Shown here: in pieces, positions 45,562-51,827 of the stretch
Numbering within the stretch: position 1 is the first letter of the stretch
Layout: each line of letters opens with the position of its first letter
Assembly: GCA_900539695.1 (NCBI GenBank)
Contig: UQDG01000010.1
Coordinates: 15,924-79,923, forward strand
Origin: an uncultured Oscillospiraceae bacterium
GTDB taxonomy: Bacteria > Bacillota > Clostridia > Oscillospirales > Ruminococcaceae
Reading direction: 5' to 3'
Length of the DNA stretch: 64,000 bases
The notes under the pieces: generated by a model
Told to the model about the DNA's origin: nothing
Database searches by the model: none
Seen by the model: only the letters and a program-made list of their open reading frames with translations
Program-made: the position numbers and the translations under genes

Positions 45562-45975
45562 TTACATAAAGGGCGTGGTATGCTCACGCACACCGGCATC
45601 GCCCCAGGAACCACGGCGGGAGCCTGCGGCGGGCTTGGAAACGCGGCGGATGCCGTGGATCACAGCGCCGGAACCCATCACAGTAGCAACAGCGGCAGAA
45701 ATCGCAGCAATGACCTCGCCGGGGATGCCGCCATTGTCAGCCTTAGCAGCGGGGGCAGCGGGCTTGGCAGCAGGTGCCGGGGCAGCTTTGGCAGCCGGTG
45801 CGGCAGGGGCCTGCGGCTTAGGATCAGCAGGTTTTTTGTTTTTCAGGTCGAAGAGCTTGCCCTCCAGGGTAATGATGAGGCACAGGGCGATCAGCATGGC
45901 AAAAACCAGGGTAATACTGGTCAGCACCACGGTGCCGTCGCTGGCTTCCAAGGCAAGCAGAGCGAGGTTGGGCAT
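45562..45975 (-). CDS. oadG: Sodium-translocating decarboxylase gamma subunit (OadG-like)
   Basis: 137 residues: one TM (about 15-40, TSITLVFAMLIALCLIITLE), an Ala/Pro-rich linker (AAPAAKAAPAPAAKPAAPAA, as in biotin-carrier hinges), and a C-terminal DNGGIPGEVIAAISAAVATV.. with RRGSWGDAGVREHTTPF, common in clostridial decarboxylase pumps. ATG at 45975 follows AAAGGAGG; an upstream in-frame start has none. No biotin lysine motif (MKM) is present, so the biotin carrier lies elsewhere. Confidence 0.85.
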   Translation of the reverse strand: MPNLALLALEASDGTVVLTSITLVFAMLIALCLIITLEGKLFDLKNKKPADPKPQAPAAPAAKAAPAPAAKPAAPAAKADNGGIPGEVIAAISAAVATVMGSGAVIHGIRRVSKPAAGSRRGSWGDAGVREHTTPFM

Positions 45976-46036
45976 GGGATTTCCTCCTTTTTGGATAAAG
46001 CATAAAACTCTTTTTGACAAAAGGGCATTTATCTGT

Positions 46037-46045
46037 ATTATAGCA
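46037..46045 (-). promoter_or_regulatory. Extended -10 for oadG-oadB
   Basis: TGCTATAAT on the minus strand, 62 bp upstream of the oadG start, with no clear -35. Same form as the parA promoter. Confidence 0.5.
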
Positions 46046-46253
46046 CAATGTGAATTATTTTGGTAGATTTTTTTGCAAAAAAATTAACATACCCGTAAAT
46101 TTGCCCAAGTTCGACCGCAAAGTTCAATTTGTTGGCAAGCGCTGACCACGTAAAAAAAAACACATGCCTGTAAAACATGCATAAAAATCAACGGAAATTT
46201 TTGCAGCTGCAAGCCAAAACTGACAAAATGCAGCAAACTGTGGCAATTCCCCC

Positions 46254-46353
46254 TTGACCGTGGGCGCAGACAGTGCTATCATAGCGGCAACACAACAAAC
46301 GGCAAAGGCGCCGGACGGGATAGCAAGCTCCCGCCCGGCGCCTTTTGTTGTTG
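46254..46353 (+). promoter_or_regulatory. amt promoter and leader hairpin
   Basis: TTGACC, 17 bp, TATCAT (46254-46282), then a long stem in the leader: AAAGGCGCCGGACGGGA / TCCCGCCCGGCGCC (with flanking CAACAAA / TTTTGTTGTTG), 46293-46353, about 65 nt before amt. The T-rich 3' side makes it resemble a terminator, so attenuation by a nitrogen-responsive antiterminator is possible but unproven. Confidence 0.6.
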
Positions 46354-46418
46354 GTTGTAAAATGCAGTGCCGCATTGTGCGAGGCGGCGCTGTGCAAAGT
46401 GAGAGAGGGGAATCTGTT

Positions 46419-48134
46419 ATGTACAACTCTGCGGACGTTACTTGGACACTGGTTGCGGCGTTTCTGGTGTTCTTTATGCAGGCAGGCTTTGCTTTGTGCG
46501 AGGCAGGCCTTACTCGTGCCAAGAACACCGGCAATATTCTGATGAAGAATATGATGGACTTCTGTATCGGCACGCCCTGCTACTGGCTGGTGGGTTTCGG
46601 CATCATGTTTGCCGGCTCCGGCGCACTGATCGGCGGGTTTGACCCGTTCATCCAGGGCAGTTACGATTTCGGTACCCTGCCGGTCTGGGTCTATGCGGTG
46701 TTCCAGACCGTGTTCTGCGCCACAGCAGCTACCATCGTTTCCGGCTCAATGGCTGAGCGCACCAAGTTCAGCGCCTACTGCTGCTACTCCGCCGCCATCA
46801 GCCTGATCGTCTATCCCATTTCCGGCCACTGGATCTGGGGCGGCGGCTGGCTGGCTCAGCTGGGCTTCCATGATTTCGCCGGTTCCACGGCGGTCCACTT
46901 TGTGGGCGGTGTTACCGCCTGCCTGGGTGCCTGGATGCTCGGTCCCCGCATCGGCAAATATGGCAAGGACGGCAAGGCACGGGCTATCCCCGGCCACAAC
47001 CTGACCGCCATGGCCCTGGGCGTTTTCATCCTGTGGTTCTGCTGGTTCGGCTTCAATGGCGGCTCTACCGTCAGCATGACCGGCGATGACACGATGGTTT
47101 CCGCGGGCCTCATCTGCTTCAACACCAACCTGGCGGCGGCTCTGGCTACGGTGGCCGCGCTGATCGTCAGCTGGGTGCGCTACGGCAAGCCCGATGTCTC
47201 CCTAACCTTCAACGGTGCGCTGGCCGGTCTGGTGGCCATCACCGCCGGCTGTGATGTGGTCGACCCCTTCGGCGCGGCCGTGATCGGCATCGTGGCTGGC
47301 GTGCTCTGCATCTTCTCGGTGGAATTCTTTGATAACATTGCCAAAATCGATGACCCTGTCGGTGCGGTGTCGGTCCACTGCATGAACGGCCTGTGGGGCA
47401 CACTGGCGGTCGGTCTGTTTGCCACCGATGGCGGCCTGTTCTACGGCGGCGGTTTTGCCAAGCTGGGCATCCAGTTGCTGGGTGTTGTCAGCGTGGCGGC
47501 CTGGGTTCTGGTCACGATGACTATCATCTTTACCATCATCAAAAAGACGATCGGCCTGCGCGTTTCTGAGAAAGAGGAACTGGACGGCCTGGACATCCAT
47601 GAGCATGGCCTGGCCAGCGCCTACGCCGGTTTTGCCATCAACGATGCCACCTACGCTGAGCTGGATGTGAACGAGAACACCGACCTGGGTGAAGATGACA
47701 TCGCCAAGGCCAGCCCCGAGAAGGTGGCGGCTGCCGTCAAGGTCACCCAGGAAGCTCCGCTGCCGGCCGAGCTGGATTCCGGCATGCACAAAGTGTCCAT
47801 CATCGTGCAGCTGGCCAAGTTTGAGAGCCTGAAGCAGGCGCTGAACAAAATCGGCGTCACCGGCATGACCGTGACCCAGGTCATGGGATGCGGCATCCAG
47901 AAGGGCAGCGGCGAGAAGTACCGCGGCGCCGAAGTGGATGCCACCCTGCTGCCCAAGGTCAAGGTGGAAGTTGTCGTGAGCAAGATCCCGGTGGAGAAGA
48001 TCATCGACACCGCCACCAAGGCACTGTACACCGGCCACATTGGCGATGGCAAGATCTTTGTGTACAATGTGGCTAAGGTGGTCAAGGTCCGCACGGGTGA
48101 GCAGGATTACGCCGCCCTGCAGGACGTAGAATAA
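46419..48134 (+). CDS. amt: Ammonium transporter with fused C-terminal PII domain
   Basis: 571 residues: Amt membrane domain (about 1-400, eleven TMs; MAERTKFSAYCCYSAAISLI, SGHWIWGGGWLAQLGFHDFA GS, and VHCMNGLWGTLAVGLF) followed by a linker and a complete PII domain (about 456-571). The PII part keeps the T-loop tyrosine in EKYRGAEV and the B-loop TGHIGDGKIFV. In trimeric Amt the PII domain gates the channel according to energy/nitrogen state; here it is covalently attached, guaranteeing 1:1 stoichiometry. ATG at 46419 after GAGAGGGG; an open frame reaches further upstream over the leader hairpin. Confidence 0.93.
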   Translation: MYNSADVTWTLVAAFLVFFMQAGFALCEAGLTRAKNTGNILMKNMMDFCIGTPCYWLVGFGIMFAGSGALIGGFDPFIQGSYDFGTLPVWVYAVFQTVFCATAATIVSGSMAERTKFSAYCCYSAAISLIVYPISGHWIWGGGWLAQLGFHDFAGSTAVHFVGGVTACLGAWMLGPRIGKYGKDGKARAIPGHNLTAMALGVFILWFCWFGFNGGSTVSMTGDDTMVSAGLICFNTNLAAALATVAALIVSWVRYGKPDVSLTFNGALAGLVAITAGCDVVDPFGAAVIGIVAGVLCIFSVEFFDNIAKIDDPVGAVSVHCMNGLWGTLAVGLFATDGGLFYGGGFAKLGIQLLGVVSVAAWVLVTMTIIFTIIKKTIGLRVSEKEELDGLDIHEHGLASAYAGFAINDATYAELDVNENTDLGEDDIAKASPEKVAAAVKVTQEAPLPAELDSGMHKVSIIVQLAKFESLKQALNKIGVTGMTVTQVMGCGIQKGSGEKYRGAEVDATLLPKVKVEVVVSKIPVEKIIDTATKALYTGHIGDGKIFVYNVAKVVKVRTGEQDYAALQDVE

Positions 48135-48170
48135 GCGTTACACTATTATAATAAGGTATAAAGGTCAGTA

Positions 48171-48206
48171 GAAAAGCGGTGCCGCGTGGGAACGGCACCG
48201 CTTTTC
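48171..48206. terminator. Bidirectional terminator between amt and the lipoprotein gene
   Basis: GAAAAGCGGTGCCG / CGGCACCGCTTTTC around CGTGGGAA. Confidence 0.85.
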
Positions 48207-48217
48207 TGTTGTGCTAT

Positions 48218-48757
48218 TTACCCGGCTTTTCCGGTAAAAACGGTATTCAAAATCACCAGCTTATCCGGCACTCCGGTCAAAACCATGCCGGTAAAATCCG
48301 TGGTGACACCGGCGCAGGATAAAAGGTCGGTCTGGCTGGCTGGATCGGCGGCGATGTTTTGGGCATTTGCCAAAATGCCCGCCCAGTTGATGTCCAACAG
48401 GTCGCGCTGGTCCTGGGTCAGGTCGGTCATCCAATCGGCGGCGGTGGAGGCGTCGATGTCGGCGCAGCTCAGGTATTCCACCAGCACTGCCGCCGCGCGG
48501 GCGCATTTCAGGCTGCCGCCTGCCGTGTCGGCGGAAAAATCCACAAAGCCATCCAGCACATTGCGCTGCTCGGTGGTGGTATCGCGGGAGGAGGCCGCAG
48601 GTGTTTCCGCCGTGGCCGGGGCAGCATCGGACGCAGCTTCCGAAATAACGGCACTTGCGGCATCCGACGATGCAGCGCCTGAATTTCCCGGCGCCTGCCC
48701 GCAGGCTGTCAGCGTGGCCAGTGACAGACCCAGCAAAAGGGCAATAGATTTACGCAT
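48218..48757 (-). CDS. Hypothetical lipoprotein
   Basis: 179 residues with signal peptide and lipobox LTAC (Cys19), a Ser/Ala/Asp-rich spacer (about 22-60) and a compact, mostly helical domain (NVLDGFVDFSADTAGGSLKC.., DWMTDLTQDQRDLLDINWAG). Not recognised beyond this; the family resembles small lipoproteins of gut Clostridia. ATG at 48757 after AGGAGG. Confidence 0.7.
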   Translation of the reverse strand: MRKSIALLLGLSLATLTACGQAPGNSGAASSDAASAVISEAASDAAPATAETPAASSRDTTTEQRNVLDGFVDFSADTAGGSLKCARAAAVLVEYLSCADIDASTAADWMTDLTQDQRDLLDINWAGILANAQNIAADPASQTDLLSCAGVTTDFTGMVLTGVPDKLVILNTVFTGKAG

Positions 48758-48792
48758 AAAATGTCCTCCTAACAGGTTACTTTACAAATATA

Positions 48793-49194
48793 TTATTCAC
48801 AACAGCCATGCCTTGCTCCGTAGGGGGCGGCGGGCTTATCGCCGCAGCAATTGCTGCAGGCATTTTTGCGGATATACGCCTGTATATCGTCAAAAATCGG
48901 CATCAATGCCTCGCCGTTCGGGGTCAGGCGGTAGTCTACCCGGGGCGGGACCTCGCCATAATCGATGCGCTCCACCAGCCCATCGGCGGCCAGCTCCTTT
49001 AACTGGTTTGAGAGCATCTTGTGGGTCACGCCGTCCAGCAGGCGGCGCAGCTCGCCATAGCGCAGGGTGCCGTGGGCGCCCACCATAAACAGGATGCGCA
49101 TCTTCCATTTGCCGCTGATCTGATCCATGACTTCTTCCATTTTATCGCAGCCAACATCGGCATAGCGGCAGTTACAGTTCGCGTTCGGGTGCAT
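48793..49194 (-). CDS. HxlR-family transcriptional regulator with Cys-rich ends
   Basis: 133-residue winged-helix regulator: QISGKWKMRILFMVGAHGTL, YGELRRLLDGVTHKMLSNQL and VDYRLTPNGEALMP are the HxlR signature. Unusually it has three Cys near the N-terminus (CNCRYADVGC) and five at the C-terminus (ACSNCCGDK, HGCCE); ordinary HxlR sensors have one. This suggests thiol or metal sensing. ATG at 49194 after AGGAGG. Its promoter overlaps a palindrome (49254-49268), fitting autoregulation. Confidence 0.85.
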   Translation of the reverse strand: MHPNANCNCRYADVGCDKMEEVMDQISGKWKMRILFMVGAHGTLRYGELRRLLDGVTHKMLSNQLKELAADGLVERIDYGEVPPRVDYRLTPNGEALMPIFDDIQAYIRKNACSNCCGDKPAAPYGARHGCCE

Positions 49195-49253
49195 AGATAA
49201 CCTCCTGGGGGTACTTTCCAAAAAGTGCGTACTTGTCAAAACGGACAGTATGA

Positions 49254-49290
49254 CTATACTGAGTATAGAACAAATTTTCCTGTTTTGCAA
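49254..49290 (-). promoter_or_regulatory. HxlR-gene promoter with palindromic operator
   Basis: TTGCAA (49290-49285), 17 bp, TATACT (49267-49262) on the minus strand. CTATACT-G-AGTATAG (49254-49268) is a perfect palindrome over the -10, a likely operator of the regulator itself. Confidence 0.55.
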
Positions 49291-49291
49291 C

Positions 49292-49320
49292 TTGTTCCCA
49301 CTGTAAGTTTGCGGTACAAT
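49292..49320 (+). promoter_or_regulatory. Promoter of the M18 aminopeptidase gene
   Basis: TTGTTC, 17 bp, TACAAT, about 70 bp before the start; back to back with the regulator promoter. Confidence 0.55.
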
Positions 49321-49388
49321 ATTACCGTATGACTCACCCGGGACCCAAAAGCCCGGAAAAATAACAACAGTAAGGAAGAAAAGTACCT

Positions 49389-50687
49389 ATGCTCGATGAT
49401 TTATTTGAATTTTTGCAGGGGGCAGTGACCCCCTACCACGCGGCTGCCATAGCCGCGGCCTGGCTGGATGCAGCCGGTTATACCCGCCTGGAAGAAGCCG
49501 ATTACTGGAACCTGGAAGCCGGCAAAGGGTACTACATTACCCGCAACGGTTCCTCGGTCATCGCCTGGCGCGTGCCGGAGCATGCCATCGGCGGTTGGCG
49601 CATTGCCGCCAGCCACAGCGATTCCCCGTGCTGGAAAATTAAAAACGAGAAGGTCGAAAACGACGGCTGCTCCCGCCTGAGCGTCGAAGGTTACGGCGGC
49701 ATGATCATGTCCACCTGGCTGGACCGCCCGCTGACGGTGGCTGGCCGCGTCATGGTCAAGACCGAGGACGGCATCGAGAGCCGCCTTGTCAACATCGATG
49801 AGGACCTGCTGGTCATCCCGTCGCTGGCCATCCACATGCAGCGCAACGTCAATAAGGGAAAGGAGTTCAACCCCCAGATCGACATGCAGCCGTTGTGGGG
49901 CCCCGCTGGATGCCGCACCCTGACCGATGTGCTGTGCGAGGAGTTGAACGTCCAGCCCGAGGACATCCTCGACCGCGACCTGCAGCTGGTCACCCGTCAG
50001 CAGCCTACCTGCATTGGCCCGGACGGTGAGTATCTCCTCGCCCCGCGCATCGATGATTTGGAATGTGCCGCCACCACGCTGCTGGCCTTCCTGGACGCTG
50101 CCCCCGATTGCGACAGCGCCTGCGCCCCGGTGTGGGCCCTGTTTGACAACGAGGAAGTGGGTTCCTCCAGCCGGATGGGCGCCGAGAGCAGCTACCTGCG
50201 GGATGTGCTGGACCGCATCATCGATTCAATCCCCCACAGCGCCCAGGCAAAGCAGCAGGCCATGGCCAACAGCTACATGCTCAGCGCCGACAACGCCCAC
50301 GCGGCCCACCCGAACTTCCCGCAGAAAGCCGACCCATGCGCCCCGGTGCATATGGGCGAGGGCGTTGTGCTGAAGTACAACGCCAGCCAGAAATACACCA
50401 CCAACGCCGTCAGCGGTGCGATTTTCAAGGAAATCTGCCGCAAGGCCGGTGTGCCGGTGCAGGTGTTCACCAACCGCGCCGATGAGCCGGGCGGCAGCAC
50501 CCTGGGAAACCTGCAAAGCCACACGCTTCCCATCCCGATGGCGGACATCGGCCTGGCCCAGCTGGCCATGCACAGCGCGGTGGAGACTGCGGCCGTGGCC
50601 GATGCTAACCACATGATCAACGCGGTGGCGGAGTTTTACCGTGTGCATCTGCGTGCCCTGGGCGATGGCACCTACACGCTGGAATGA
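49389..50687 (+). CDS. M18-family metallo-aminopeptidase
   Basis: 432-residue dizinc aminopeptidase of the M18/ApeA-DNPEP type, trimming acidic or neutral N-terminal residues in the cytoplasm. Metal-ligand motifs: ASHSDSPCWKIK, ALFDNEEVGSSSRMGA and DNAHAAHPNFPQKADP. The ATG at 49389 follows AAGGAAG. The gluQ start overlaps its stop (4 bp, ATGA). Confidence 0.9.
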   Translation: MLDDLFEFLQGAVTPYHAAAIAAAWLDAAGYTRLEEADYWNLEAGKGYYITRNGSSVIAWRVPEHAIGGWRIAASHSDSPCWKIKNEKVENDGCSRLSVEGYGGMIMSTWLDRPLTVAGRVMVKTEDGIESRLVNIDEDLLVIPSLAIHMQRNVNKGKEFNPQIDMQPLWGPAGCRTLTDVLCEELNVQPEDILDRDLQLVTRQQPTCIGPDGEYLLAPRIDDLECAATTLLAFLDAAPDCDSACAPVWALFDNEEVGSSSRMGAESSYLRDVLDRIIDSIPHSAQAKQQAMANSYMLSADNAHAAHPNFPQKADPCAPVHMGEGVVLKYNASQKYTTNAVSGAIFKEICRKAGVPVQVFTNRADEPGGSTLGNLQSHTLPIPMADIGLAQLAMHSAVETAAVADANHMINAVAEFYRVHLRALGDGTYTLE

Positions 50688-51604
50688 TCGCCGGCCGTTA
50701 CGCACCCAGCCCCAGCGGGCGGATGCACCTGGGCAACCTGATGTGCTGCCTGCTGGCCTGGCTTTCCGCCAAAAGCAAGGACGGGCAGGTGCTATTGCGC
50801 ATCGAGGACCTGGACACCCAGCGCTGCCCCCGTGTGTTTGCCGATGCCATCATCGACGATCTGGCCTGGCTGGGCCTTGCCGCCGACGGTCCGCAGCTGC
50901 CGGTCTACCAGAGTGAGCGGGCAGAAATTTACCAGCGTTACTACGATATTCTGGACCGCCGCGGGCTGGTGTATCCCTGTTTTTGCAGCCGTAGCCAGCT
51001 GCATGCGGCCAGCGCACCCCACCGCAGCGACGGTCAGGTCGTCTACGCCGGGACCTGCCGGGGGCTGACCCCCGCCGAGGTGGCCGAGCGCTGCAAGATC
51101 CGTGCCCCCGCCTGGCGCGTGCAGGTGCCGGATGAGACCATCTCCTTTACGGACGGCCATATGGGTATGTATGAGGAAAACCTTGCCCGCGATTGCGGCG
51201 ACTTTTACCTGCGCCGGGCAGACGGTGTGTTTGCCTACCAGCTGGCCGTGGTGGTGGATGATGCCCTGATGGGCGTTACCGAGGTGGTACGGGGCAGTGA
51301 CCTGCTGTCCAGCACGCCGCGCCAGCTGTGGCTGTATCGGGAGCTGGGGCTGACGCCGCCAACGTTTTACCACCTACCGCTACTGCTGGCCCCGGATGGC
51401 CGCCGCCTTTCCAAAAGGGACGGCGACCAAAGCCTGGAAAACCTGCGGGCCAGGTACAGCGCCGAGGAAATTATCGGCAAGCTGGCCTTTGCCTGCGGTT
51501 TGCAGGCCACGCCCCGCCCCGTGACGCCGCAAGAGCTGGCGGCGGATTTCGACTGGGCCAAAGTTCCGAAAAATGACATTGTTTTGCCGGAAAGTATGTT
51601 TTAA
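50684..51604 (+). CDS. gluQ: Glutamyl-Q tRNA(Asp) synthetase
   Basis: Truncated glutamyl-tRNA synthetase paralogue that attaches Glu to the queuosine base of tRNA-Asp. The 306-residue catalytic core has the HIGH-equivalent PSGRMHLGN (about residues 9-17), a zinc site CFCSRSQL..GTCRG, the KMSKS-equivalent RRLSKRDGD, and no anticodon-binding domain, as expected. It overlaps the M18 gene by 4 bp, so the two are cotranslated. Confidence 0.9.
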   Translation: MIAGRYAPSPSGRMHLGNLMCCLLAWLSAKSKDGQVLLRIEDLDTQRCPRVFADAIIDDLAWLGLAADGPQLPVYQSERAEIYQRYYDILDRRGLVYPCFCSRSQLHAASAPHRSDGQVVYAGTCRGLTPAEVAERCKIRAPAWRVQVPDETISFTDGHMGMYEENLARDCGDFYLRRADGVFAYQLAVVVDDALMGVTEVVRGSDLLSSTPRQLWLYRELGLTPPTFYHLPLLLAPDGRRLSKRDGDQSLENLRARYSAEEIIGKLAFACGLQATPRPVTPQELAADFDWAKVPKNDIVLPESMF

Positions 51605-51617
51605 TTAGGTTACTGTT

Positions 51618-51796
51618 TTAGGGCAATACCGCATAATTCTAAGTGCCGATACGGCGAGCGAGGTGCGGCAGATGCTAAGCCAAAAGCGCAGATAATACTT
51701 TGTGTATTATCGAGCATTTTGGCAACGCAGATGCCGTGCCGCAGCCGCCGGAGCGGTGCTTAAGCCGTTAGGCGGGAATTGTGCGGTGTTGCCTTA
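51618..51796. mobile_element. MITE-like element
   Basis: 178-bp gene-free element. Its ends form inverted repeats: GGCAATACCGCATAATTC on the left and, reversed, GGCAACACCGCACAATTC on the right, two mismatches in 18. The interior has further complementary segments (GCGAGGTGCGGC / GCCGTGCCGCAGC), so it folds as a long hairpin. No transposase; it would be moved in trans by an autonomous relative elsewhere. Confidence 0.75.
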
Positions 51797-51827
51797 GCAT
51801 TTTTAGCAAAGGAGCAATAGAGGAACC

